The position numbers were made by a program, and so were the translations under genes. A stretch of 64,000 nt of DNA from Chryseobacterium sp. GTDB taxonomy: Bacteria; Bacteroidota; Bacteroidia; Flavobacteriales; Weeksellaceae. Below are positions 52,208 through 61,100 of this stretch, in pieces. A model generated the notes under the pieces. That model ran no database searches. It worked only from the letters and a program-made list of their open reading frames with translations, and had not been told where the DNA came from. The stretch's first letter is position 1; every line of letters begins with the position of its first letter. Location: the NCBI RefSeq assembly GCF_019236175.1, contig NZ_JAFAJM010000005.1, positions 124,001-188,000 on the forward strand, written 5' to 3'.

Positions 52208-53569
52208 TTACTCCTGAGTGTATTCTGCATCCCATTCGTTACCATCATCTCCTTTGTGTCCGTCCAGTTTAATTACGAAACTTTTTGTAGGGAAATAAGG
52301 GGTCATACGGATATCAAGCCATACTCTGTCTTTGTTTACTCTGTCCTGTTCAAAACGAACAATCTTGAATTTTTCGATTAATTTATCCGGTCCTTTGATA
52401 TTATCCAGGAATGTTACAATCTGTCTTCTCAGATCATCTTCGTTTTTAGCATTCCAGTTTTCAAAAGCTCTTCTGTTCAGGAAGTCCAGTAATACTTTTG
52501 TCACATAATCGAATACACGAACTACTGAATACGTCTGAAGGCCTATATTATCTCCTGTAAACAATGTTTTGGCAGAGAATGCCATAATCTTTCCGTATTC
52601 ATTAACCATAGGTACAAGACCCATTTTTTCCAATTGAGAAATTTCACTTTTCTTCAATTCGAATTTTACAGCATCTACTTCGTTGATATTACCGTGTTTT
52701 TTACCGGCAGCTACCTGAGACATCAATGTTTTATGAATTTTTCCGGCTAATGAAGTTGAAGGCGGAAGTTCTACGTTATCTTCTTCTCCTACTTCTTCAG
52801 CTTTTCCACGTCCTACCAACCAGTTACAGGTCATGATCACATTACTTCTGTGAAGTTCTCCTCCTGTAAGGTTTGCAGAATGGAATAAGTCTACTACATC
52901 ATCCGGTTTATCAAGGTTGGCGAAGTCTGTAACCATCATTACTTTATTTTCATTACAGATTTTCGCCCATTTTTCGATCACTTTATTGGAGCCTAAATAT
53001 CCTGGAATTGCAAGGATTGAATAGTTATCTCTAAGATCTAAACGGTCATAGTAATTTTTGAATTCTTCGGAAATAGCATCGATAAATAAAGGATTATCCA
53101 AATCGGAAACCTGTTCCAGACTTGCATTAACGATGCTTACATTATCCACTTTGTCCAATTCTGTATTTTTGTAGAATTGCGCTACAGTTCTGTAATTGGT
53201 TTCCAACAGACGAACTGAATCAAGTGTATTTTTCAGATTTGTTTTTAAATTCTGATCGGCTTGTTGTGCTTTATTTTTACACGTATCAGCCATTTTATCT
53301 GCAGATTCGTTTCCTTCTAAAAGATTAACCCAAAGGTTGATTTTTTGAAGAAGTTCTTTTCTTTCTTCTGCTTTATTACTGTCATTAAGGAAAATTTCCT
53401 TTCTTGCCTTTCTTGTAGGGTTCATATTGGCGATACCGTCCACAACGGATTCAACAAATCCAAAACCTCCCAGTTTATTAAGTTCCGCTAGCGGATTAGC
53501 CTTCGGTTGTCCTGAATGTTGTTGTTGACTCTGCTGCTGGCTTTCCTGCGCCTGTAATTTGCTATCCAT
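52208..53569 (-). CDS. tssC: T6SS contractile sheath large subunit TssC (DUF5458)
   Basis: The 453-aa protein matches the Bacteroidota TssC family: Gln-rich N-terminus, FVESVVDGIANMNPTRKARK, LAIPGYLGSNKVIEKWAKIC and the C-terminal KDRVWLDIRMTPYFPTKSF strand. It assembles with TssB into the contractile sheath around the TssD tube. It is 22 bp behind tssB, cotranscribed. The membrane complex and baseplate genes are not in this window. Confidence 0.95.
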   Translation of the reverse strand: MDSKLQAQESQQQSQQQHSGQPKANPLAELNKLGGFGFVESVVDGIANMNPTRKARKEIFLNDSNKAEERKELLQKINLWVNLLEGNESADKMADTCKNKAQQADQNLKTNLKNTLDSVRLLETNYRTVAQFYKNTELDKVDNVSIVNASLEQVSDLDNPLFIDAISEEFKNYYDRLDLRDNYSILAIPGYLGSNKVIEKWAKICNENKVMMVTDFANLDKPDDVVDLFHSANLTGGELHRSNVIMTCNWLVGRGKAEEVGEEDNVELPPSTSLAGKIHKTLMSQVAAGKKHGNINEVDAVKFELKKSEISQLEKMGLVPMVNEYGKIMAFSAKTLFTGDNIGLQTYSVVRVFDYVTKVLLDFLNRRAFENWNAKNEDDLRRQIVTFLDNIKGPDKLIEKFKIVRFEQDRVNKDRVWLDIRMTPYFPTKSFVIKLDGHKGDDGNEWDAEYTQE

Positions 53570-53590
53570 GATTTAATGTAAAGTCTTTAA

Positions 53591-54037
53591 TTATTTTTCA
53601 AGTTCTTGTGCCACTTCTTTCAATACATCTATGAACGCCGCTCTTGTCTGATCGTTCTCCAGCATATTGCGTAGAATTTTGTTTGTTTTCAGCTGACGTA
53701 CAATTTTGTTGTACTGCTCCTGTTCCATGCTCAGTTGCTGCAGATAATCAGATTTTTGAGTAAGGCTTTTAGGAGTAAAGTCTCCAAGATTTTGAAAACG
53801 GAATTCTTCTTCCACTACGCTTCCGTCTTCTGTTTCATGTTGTACAGATACTGAAGGCTGGAAATGTTTGAAGACATCTTCCACGGTTTTTAATCCTGTT
53901 ACAATTTCAGGGGTATAAGATTCTTCTGTGGTAAGCTGGCTTACTATCAGTGATTTATTTTCCTGGATTTCCTGTATAGCTTCATTAGCGTCTACTTTTA
54001 CCTCGTTTCCGCCAACACCATAATTAAACATTGCCAT
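53591..54037 (-). CDS. tssB: T6SS contractile sheath small subunit TssB
   Basis: The start MAMFNYGVGGNEVKVDANEA gives 148 aa, the usual TssB size; a longer in-frame reading to 54166 is possible but adds an asparagine-rich leader and is not favoured. Motifs VSQLTTEESYTPEIVTGLKT and FRFQNLGDFTPKSLTQKS are typical of T6SSiii sheath subunits. It precedes tssC by 22 bp. Confidence 0.9.
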   Translation of the reverse strand: MAMFNYGVGGNEVKVDANEAIQEIQENKSLIVSQLTTEESYTPEIVTGLKTVEDVFKHFQPSVSVQHETEDGSVVEEEFRFQNLGDFTPKSLTQKSDYLQQLSMEQEQYNKIVRQLKTNKILRNMLENDQTRAAFIDVLKEVAQELEK

Positions 54038-54251
54038 ATTATTATTATTTTGAGATTTACTATTTTGGTTTGGATCTGTCTTTGAGTAATTTACAGACGA
54101 ATCAAATAAATTACCAATCCAATGTTTAAATTTAAAAAAAAACTGTAACATACAAAATTTTGTCAAGATTTTTCTTGAGTTATTTCAATTTACACTCAAT
54201 TATTTTACATAAAATCACTATATTACGATATCACTAAGCTATGAAAAATAA

Positions 54252-54284
54252 ATAAAAAACGCATCAAAAAATGATGCGTTTTTG
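54252..54284 (-). terminator. Terminator after the first M13 peptidase
   Basis: AACGCATCA / TGATGCGTT with an A-rich loop and T-run, 25 bp beyond the stop. Confidence 0.85.
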
Positions 54285-54308
54285 TTTTCTAACAATTTTT
54301 GGTACTTG

Positions 54309-56405
54309 TTACCAAATTTTTATTCTGTCCTGAGGCGCTTTATACATTTTATCGCCAGGTTTGATATCAAATGCTTTGATGAATGCATCCTGATTTACCA
54401 ACGGGCCGAATGCTCTGAATTCTCCGGGAGAGTGAGGATCTGTTTTTACCTGATTCGTAACATACTGATCGGTTGCTTTTGTTCTCCAGACTGTTGCCCA
54501 GCTCATAAAGAATCTCTGATCCTGAGTAAATCCGCTGATTTTCCCTGGATTTCCGTGATCTTTAAGGTACATCTGAAGAGCATCATAAGCTACTGCTACT
54601 CCACCAAGGTCACCGATATTTTCACCACTTGTAAATTTCCCGTTTACAAAGCTTCCTTTTACCGGCTCATAACCGCTGTACTGAGCAGCCAGCTGTCCTA
54701 CTTTTGCATCAAAGTTTTTACGGTCGGCATCTGTCCACCAGTTGTTTAGGTTACCGTCTCCATCGAAACGGGAACCGCTATCATCAAATCCGTGAGAGAT
54801 TTCGTGTCCGATTACGGCTCCGATACCCCCGAAATTTACAGCGGCATCAGCTTTAGGGTTATAGAAAGGAGGCTGAAGGATAGCTGCAGGGAATACGATT
54901 TCGTTGTTTGATCCGCTGTAGTAAGCATTTACGGTTTGTGGCGTCATTCCCCATTCTGTTTTATCAACCGGTTTTCCAACTTTATCCAGACTTCGCTGAT
55001 ATTGCCAAGCGGCAACATTCTGAAGGTTGGAATATAATGTAGCTCCCTGTTTTGGAGATTCTACCTGTAATTTAGTATAATCTTTCCATTTATCAGGATA
55101 TGCAATCTTTACCGTAAACTTGGATAATTTTTCCTGAGCTTTTACTTTTGTTTCAGGAGACATCCAGTCCATATTGGCGATATGTGTTTTGAATGATTTT
55201 AAAATGTAGTCGATATAGGTTTCCATCTGCTGTTTTGCTTCCGGAGTAAAGTATTTCTCAACGTACAGTTTTCCGAAAGCTTCACCCAATACACTGTTGA
55301 CAAGAGAAAGTCCTCTTTTGTTCATTGGACGCTGCTCTTTCTGACCTTGTAAGTATTTTGAATAGAAATCAAATCTGATTTGCTCCAGCTTATCATCCAG
55401 ATTGCTTGCATTTCCGTTGATTAAATGATATTTCAAATAATCTTTTAACAGCGGAAGGTTCTTTTGGGTAATAAACTGATCCATATTCTGATAATACTTC
55501 AGTTCCCCGATGATTACCCTGTCTGTGTTTACCCCTGCCTCTTTAAGATATTTAGCAAGATCCACATTCTTTACCACACCTGATAATTCAGACACATTTT
55601 TAGGATTGTATCTTAAATTAACATCTCTGTTCTGCTCAAGTGTCAATAAATAATTAGCAAGCTGTTTTTCGAAATCAACAACATTTTGTCCTGCCTGGGC
55701 AGCATTTTTATATCCTAATACACCAAACAGTTTTCCAACATAGGTCTGATATTCTGCTAACGTTTTAGTATTAGCTTCATTTACTTTTTGATAATAATCT
55801 CTTCCTAAACCAAGATCAGGACCACCAAGATAAACAGCGTTCATCTTAGAATTTTTCATATCGGCACTTACTCTCCATCCATAGAAAGAATTATCACCAA
55901 GCCTTGTGGCCTCCAGAAGATATTTTTGAAGATCATTAAGATTTTTAATGGCATCAATCTTTGCCAGGTCACCTTTAATAGGTGCTAACCCTTCAGCATT
56001 TCTTTTAGAAGTATCCATAAAGGAAGCATACAGATTCTGAATTTTCTGACCTTCTGATCCTTCAGTATACTTTTCAGATAAGATTTTATTTAAGATATCC
56101 AAAGAAGCATCATCCACATTTTCTCTCAATGCATTAAAAGATCCCCAACTTGCTTTATCAGAAGGTATCTGAGTAGTTTTAACCCAATTCCCGTTTACGT
56201 AGCTAAAAAAGTCATCCTGCGGACGGACGTTTTTATCCATATAGGATAAATTAATCCCCTCCTCTTTCACTTCTTCTTTCACCGGCTTAGCAACAGCTGT
56301 TGTAGCTTCTGCTTTTGTCTCTGTCCCTGCAGTTTTTGCCGTACCACACGAATTTAGAAATACAATACCTGAAAAGGCAAGTATTCCAATATTTAGCTTT
56401 TTCAT
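54309..56405 (-). CDS. M13 family zinc metallopeptidase, lipoprotein form (PepO-like) 1
   Basis: The 698-aa endopeptidase has a lipobox (FLNSC, Cys about 20), M13 N-terminal domain (VRPQDDFFSYVNGNW) and the catalytic C-terminal domain with VIGHEISHGFDDSG (HExxH), the third ligand Glu in ENIGDLGG, and the terminal AFDIKPGDKMYKAPQDRIKIW. It is anchored in the outer or inner membrane and cleaves peptides in the periplasm or outside. It is the first of three tandem paralogues and the only lipoprotein. Confidence 0.95.
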   Translation of the reverse strand: MKKLNIGILAFSGIVFLNSCGTAKTAGTETKAEATTAVAKPVKEEVKEEGINLSYMDKNVRPQDDFFSYVNGNWVKTTQIPSDKASWGSFNALRENVDDASLDILNKILSEKYTEGSEGQKIQNLYASFMDTSKRNAEGLAPIKGDLAKIDAIKNLNDLQKYLLEATRLGDNSFYGWRVSADMKNSKMNAVYLGGPDLGLGRDYYQKVNEANTKTLAEYQTYVGKLFGVLGYKNAAQAGQNVVDFEKQLANYLLTLEQNRDVNLRYNPKNVSELSGVVKNVDLAKYLKEAGVNTDRVIIGELKYYQNMDQFITQKNLPLLKDYLKYHLINGNASNLDDKLEQIRFDFYSKYLQGQKEQRPMNKRGLSLVNSVLGEAFGKLYVEKYFTPEAKQQMETYIDYILKSFKTHIANMDWMSPETKVKAQEKLSKFTVKIAYPDKWKDYTKLQVESPKQGATLYSNLQNVAAWQYQRSLDKVGKPVDKTEWGMTPQTVNAYYSGSNNEIVFPAAILQPPFYNPKADAAVNFGGIGAVIGHEISHGFDDSGSRFDGDGNLNNWWTDADRKNFDAKVGQLAAQYSGYEPVKGSFVNGKFTSGENIGDLGGVAVAYDALQMYLKDHGNPGKISGFTQDQRFFMSWATVWRTKATDQYVTNQVKTDPHSPGEFRAFGPLVNQDAFIKAFDIKPGDKMYKAPQDRIKIW

Positions 56406-56647
56406 TAAAGATAATTTTTGATTTTACACAAACTTACCAAATATACAAACTTTAATGATAAGTGATGAAAGATAATTGGAAAATGATGGAAAGTTTTCAG
56501 TGTAGTGCAGGATGTGATGTACAGGTAAGGATGCAGGCACCGGCCTGTCGAATTTTTAATTACCATCCCTCCGGAGAAAGTGAATTAAGGGATAATTTCT
56601 ATAAGCTATCTACTAACGATGAACTTCTATCTCCAGACATAATAAAA

Positions 56648-56680
56648 ACAGAAAACCGCTCAATAGTGAGCGGTTTTTGT
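56648..56680 (-). terminator. Terminator after the second M13 peptidase
   Basis: AAAACCGCTCA / TGAGCGGTTTT with loop ATAG. Confidence 0.9.
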
Positions 56681-56687
56681 ATATACA

Positions 56688-58748
56688 TCACCAGATTCGG
56701 ACTCTGTTTTCCGGTGCCTTATATAGTTTATCTCCTTGTTTCACATCGAACGCTTTGTAGAATGAATCAATATTGATCAATGGTGCAAAACTTCTTATAT
56801 ATCCCGGAGAATGTTTATCAATTTTTGTCTGAAGAATAAGATATTTATCACTTGCTTTCGTTTTCCAGGCTGTCGCCCAGCTCATAAAAAATCTCTGATT
56901 CTGAGTGAATCCGCTTATTTTCCCCGGATTTCCTTTATCCTTTAGGTACATCTGAAGTGCATCATACGCTACGGCTACCCCTCCTAAGTCACCTATATTT
57001 TCTCCGTTGGTATAACTTCCGTTGACGAAACTTCCTTTTACCGGCTCATATTGCGCATATTGAGAAGCAAGGGCTTTTGTTGCTTTTTCAAAATTAGCTT
57101 TATCTTCAGGAGCCCACCAGTCTACAAGGTTCCCTTCTCCATCAAACTGTGATCCCGAATCATCAAAGCCATGGCTTATTTCGTGTCCGATGATTCCGCC
57201 AATTGCTCCGAAATTCACTGCAGCATCCGCATCCGGCTTAAAGAATGGCGGCTGAAGTATGGCAGCGGGGAAAACGATTTCATTATTGACAGCTCTGTAA
57301 TAAGCATTCACGGTCTGTGGCGTCATTCCCCATTCTGTTTTATCAACTGGCTGTCCCACCTTAGTCAGTCTTCTGGCATAACTCCATTCTGCAATATTCT
57401 GAAGATTATTGTATAAATTCCCGTTCTGGGTTTCAGGAATAATTTCCAATGCAGAATAATCTTTCCATTGATCGGGATAGGCCACTTTGACATTTAATTT
57501 ATTCAGTTTCAGCATTGCCTTTTCTTTAGTAACAGGAGACATCCAGGTTAAATTACTGATATGAAGGGTAAAGCTTTTCTTCAGATAATCAATCAATTCT
57601 ACCATTTGGGCTTTGGCATCCTGAGAAAAATATTTTTCAACATATAACCTTCCAAAAGCTTCTCCTATATTTCTATTGATCAGTTCAAGAGCTCTTTTAT
57701 TGAGCGCTCTCTGTTGTTGCTGACCAAATAAATATTTTCCAAAAAAATCAAAATTAATCTGGTCCAGTTTTTCATTTAAATAAACAGCATTATTATTGAT
57801 GAGATGAAATTTCAGATAATCTTTAATGACCGGAAGGTTTTCGCAATTTACCAGCTGATCCAAGTTTTTATAATACTCCAGTTCTCCGATAATAACTCTG
57901 TCTGTATGAACTCCGACCTGTTCGAGATAAAAAGGCAGATCAACATTTTTTACCAAAGCGGAAAGTTCTTCCATTGTTTTTGGATTATAACGTACTATAT
58001 TATCTCGGCTCTGTTCGTTAGTCAGATAGGTTTTTGCAATATTTTTTTCGAAATCAACAATTCTTTTTGCCGCTTCATCAGCATTTTGATATCCCAGTTC
58101 TTGTAACATAGACGCTACATACTTCTGATACTCAGTCATAGCTTCTTTATTCTTATCATTTGCTTTCTGATAATAATCTCTTCCTAAAAGGCCTAAAGGC
58201 GGAATTCCCAAATAAACGGCATTCATTTTAGAATTTTTCTGATCTGCACTTACCGTCCATCCATAAAAGTGATTTCCGCCTTCTTTTGTTACAGAAATTA
58301 AATACGTTTGCAGATCCGCAAGGTTTTTAATCGCATCAATTTTGTTCAGGTTTTTCTGAATAGGTTTGATTCCTTCTGCATTTCTTTTCTGAATATTCAT
58401 ATAAGAAGCATACAGATCCTGGATCTTCTGCCCTTCACTACCTTTCATGAATTTATTTTTTAAAAGAGAACTCAGTATGGTGAGAGATTTATTATCCGTA
58501 TCCTCAATTAGTCTGTCAAAACTTCCCCAAACCGGTTTATCGGAAGGGATTTCCGTTGTTTTCATCCAGTTTCCGTTGACATAGTTGTAGAAATCATCCT
58601 GTGGACGTACAGATGGATCTATTGAAGAAAGTTCTAGCCCTTTGTCTGAATGATCACCGATTATCTGGGCGGTTTCAGTCTGTGCATTCATTAGATTTTG
58701 AGTCGGTAATCCTGCTATTAAAAACAGAGATATTGTAAGCTTTTTCAT
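56688..58748 (-). CDS. M13 family zinc metallopeptidase 2 (secreted)
   Basis: The 686-aa paralogue starts with a Sec signal peptide (MKKLTISLFLIAGLPTQNLMNAQ). It has the M13 domains with IGGIIGHEISHGFDDSG, ENIGDLGG and a terminal ENRVRIW. It is closer to copy 3 than to copy 1 (shared signal peptide and N-terminal wording). It probably acts as a soluble periplasmic or extracellular endopeptidase. Tandem duplicate. Confidence 0.95.
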   Translation of the reverse strand: MKKLTISLFLIAGLPTQNLMNAQTETAQIIGDHSDKGLELSSIDPSVRPQDDFYNYVNGNWMKTTEIPSDKPVWGSFDRLIEDTDNKSLTILSSLLKNKFMKGSEGQKIQDLYASYMNIQKRNAEGIKPIQKNLNKIDAIKNLADLQTYLISVTKEGGNHFYGWTVSADQKNSKMNAVYLGIPPLGLLGRDYYQKANDKNKEAMTEYQKYVASMLQELGYQNADEAAKRIVDFEKNIAKTYLTNEQSRDNIVRYNPKTMEELSALVKNVDLPFYLEQVGVHTDRVIIGELEYYKNLDQLVNCENLPVIKDYLKFHLINNNAVYLNEKLDQINFDFFGKYLFGQQQQRALNKRALELINRNIGEAFGRLYVEKYFSQDAKAQMVELIDYLKKSFTLHISNLTWMSPVTKEKAMLKLNKLNVKVAYPDQWKDYSALEIIPETQNGNLYNNLQNIAEWSYARRLTKVGQPVDKTEWGMTPQTVNAYYRAVNNEIVFPAAILQPPFFKPDADAAVNFGAIGGIIGHEISHGFDDSGSQFDGEGNLVDWWAPEDKANFEKATKALASQYAQYEPVKGSFVNGSYTNGENIGDLGGVAVAYDALQMYLKDKGNPGKISGFTQNQRFFMSWATAWKTKASDKYLILQTKIDKHSPGYIRSFAPLINIDSFYKAFDVKQGDKLYKAPENRVRIW

Positions 58749-58867
58749 TGTATCCGTTTTTATGATAGGTAGTATTTGATTTACAATTCGTTACACAGAC
58801 AAGATAATTTCAGTCCCGGTTATGATGCTGGATTCGGATTAAAATCCAATCATTTGAAAAATAAAGA

Positions 58868-58887
58868 AAGCGGACTAAAGCCCGCTT
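58868..58887. repeat. GC-rich palindrome in an intergenic gap
   Basis: AAGCGGACTAAAGCCCGCTT forms a stem with one mismatch. This kind of gcggGCTTTAgcccgc palindrome is often dispersed in Chryseobacterium intergenic DNA, which I infer from memory and cannot confirm from this window. Confidence 0.35.
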
Positions 58888-58931
58888 CTATTGATTTTGT
58901 TTTGCCTTCTATCAGCCTATTGTCCATGAAT

Positions 58932-58961
58932 AAAAAAACCGTTCATTACTGAACGGTTTAT
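58932..58961 (-). terminator. Terminator after the third M13 peptidase
   Basis: AAACCGTTCA / TGAACGGTTT with a four-base loop; minus-strand reading ends in seven T. Confidence 0.88.
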
Positions 58962-58966
58962 ATCTA

Positions 58967-61024
58967 TTACCAGATTTTAATTCTGTCTTCCGGAGTTTTA
59001 TATAATTTATCTCCTTTTTTCACGTCGAATGCCTTATAGAATGCATCAACATTGATAAGCGGTCCAAAACTTCTGAAGTAACCCGGAGAATGCGGATCTG
59101 TCTTCACCTGATTGATCATATATTTTTCACTTGATAAAGTTCTCCAAACCGTAGCCCAGCTTAGGAAGAATCTCTGATCCTGAGTAAATCCACTGATTTT
59201 CCCAGGATTTCCTTTATCTTTTAAGTACATCTGAAGGGCATCATAAGCGATGTTTACGCCTCCTAAATCTGCGATATTCTCACCATTAGTGAAAGTACCG
59301 TTTACGAAAGTTCCTTTTACCGGCTCATATTTATCATATTGAGATGCAAGCGCTTTTGTTGCTTTTTCGAAGTTCGCTTTATCTTCCGGAGTCCACCAGT
59401 CTACCAGGTTACCATCTGCATCGAACTGTGCTCCTGAATCATCAAATCCGTGGCTCATTTCGTGACCGATAACAGCACCAATTCCACCGAAGTTTACCGC
59501 AGCATCAGCTTTAGGGTTAAAGAATGGGGGTTGAAGAATGGCTGCAGGGAAAACAATTTCGTTATTTACCGGGTTATAATAAGCATTCACAGTCTGTGGA
59601 GTCATTCCCCATTCTGTTTTATCAACCGGTTTTCCGATTTTAGCCAGATCTTTATTGTACTGCCACTCGGAAATATTCTGAAGGTTTGAATATAAGTTTC
59701 CACCTTTTGCTTCAGATACGATATTTAATTTAGAATAGTCTTTCCATTTGTCTGGATAAGCAACTTTTACAGTGAATTTATTCAATTTCTGAGTTGCTTT
59801 TTCTTTCGTTGTAGCAGACATCCACGCAAGGTTGTTGATGTGAACGGCAAAACTTTTTTTCAGATAATCGATCAATTCCACCATTTGAGCTTTCGCTTCA
59901 GCAGGGAAATATTTTTCAACATATAATTTTCCGAATGCTTCTCCGATATTTCTGTTAATCAATTCGAAACCTCTCTTGTTAAGTGCTCTCTGTTCCTGTT
60001 GTCCTCTTAAATATTTTCCGAAGAAAGCAAACTTCATATCTCCTAATTTTTCGCTTAGGTAAGAAGCACTGCCGTTGATCATATGGAATTTAAGATAATC
60101 TTTAATTACAGGAAGATTTTTAGCATTTACTAACTGATCGAAATTTTTATAGTAGCCTAATTCTCCGATAATTACTCTGTCCGTATTCACTCCAACTTTT
60201 TTAAGGTAAGCAGGAAGATCTACTCCTTTTACCAAAGCTGAAAGCTCTTTCATTGTCTGAGGATTATACTGAAGGGTATTATCACGGCTCTGCTCGTTAG
60301 TCAGATAAGTTTTTGCAATACTTTTTTCGTAATCAACGATCCCTTTTGCAGCAGCATCAGCATTCTTGTATCCCAGTTCTGTCAGCATTGAAGCTACATA
60401 TTTCTGATATTCAGCAATAGCCTCAGTATTTTTTTCATTTACTTTCTGGTAATAATCTCTTCCCAAACCAAGAGATGCCTCTCCTAAGTAAACAGCGTTC
60501 ATTTTAGAATCTTTTAAATCTGCGTATACTCCCCATCCGTAGAAGTTATTCTCACCTTCTTTCGTTACAGAAATCAGATAGTTCTGAAGATCAGCAAGAT
60601 TTTTGATGGCATCTATTTTATTCAGATTTCCCTGAATAGGCTTGATCCCGTCTGCATTTCTCTTCTGCATATTCATGTATGTTGCATACAGATCCTGAAT
60701 TTTTTTACCTTCACTTCCATCAGCAAATTTATCCTTCAACAGCGAATTTAAAATAGTCATGGAATTGTTATCCGTATCTTCCGCCAGTTTGTTGAAACTT
60801 CCCCAAGTTGGCTTATCAGAAGGGATCTTGGCTGTTTTCATCCAGGTTCCGCTTACGTAGTTATAAAAATCATCCTGTGGACGTACCGAAGTATCCATCA
60901 AACTAAGGTCTAAGCCTTTATCCGTATTGTCAACTGCTACTTTGGCAGTTTTAGCTTGTGCGCTCATCGTATTTTGAGTGCAGATCCCTGCTATTAAAAA
61001 CAAAGAAAGCGTTAATTTTTTCAT
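58967..61024 (-). CDS. M13 family zinc metallopeptidase 3 (secreted)
   Basis: The 685-aa enzyme has a Sec signal peptide (MKKLTLSLFLIAGICTQNTMSAQ) and the full M13 architecture: VRPQDDFYNYVSGTW, IGAVIGHEMSHGFDDSG, ENIADLGG and terminal PEDRIKIW. Note GHEMSH where the other copies have GHEISH. It is closest to copy 2. Copies 2 and 3 lie 219 bp apart, each with a terminator, so they are separately controlled. Confidence 0.95.
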   Translation of the reverse strand: MKKLTLSLFLIAGICTQNTMSAQAKTAKVAVDNTDKGLDLSLMDTSVRPQDDFYNYVSGTWMKTAKIPSDKPTWGSFNKLAEDTDNNSMTILNSLLKDKFADGSEGKKIQDLYATYMNMQKRNADGIKPIQGNLNKIDAIKNLADLQNYLISVTKEGENNFYGWGVYADLKDSKMNAVYLGEASLGLGRDYYQKVNEKNTEAIAEYQKYVASMLTELGYKNADAAAKGIVDYEKSIAKTYLTNEQSRDNTLQYNPQTMKELSALVKGVDLPAYLKKVGVNTDRVIIGELGYYKNFDQLVNAKNLPVIKDYLKFHMINGSASYLSEKLGDMKFAFFGKYLRGQQEQRALNKRGFELINRNIGEAFGKLYVEKYFPAEAKAQMVELIDYLKKSFAVHINNLAWMSATTKEKATQKLNKFTVKVAYPDKWKDYSKLNIVSEAKGGNLYSNLQNISEWQYNKDLAKIGKPVDKTEWGMTPQTVNAYYNPVNNEIVFPAAILQPPFFNPKADAAVNFGGIGAVIGHEMSHGFDDSGAQFDADGNLVDWWTPEDKANFEKATKALASQYDKYEPVKGTFVNGTFTNGENIADLGGVNIAYDALQMYLKDKGNPGKISGFTQDQRFFLSWATVWRTLSSEKYMINQVKTDPHSPGYFRSFGPLINVDAFYKAFDVKKGDKLYKTPEDRIKIW

Positions 61025-61100
61025 TATGATAACAATTTATATAATATGTATAATTTATTTACGATTTGTTACTTTTCAAGAAAACAAATTTAATTAAATA

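Noticed and set aside
54038..54166. 43-residue N-terminal extension of TssB
   Set aside because: It is asparagine-rich and hydrophobic, unlike TssB, and the 148-aa form beginning MAMFNYG is the usual length.
56462..56776. 104-aa plus-strand frame between two M13 genes
   Set aside because: It runs through a terminator and into the antisense strand of the second M13 gene, with no promoter or recognisable product.
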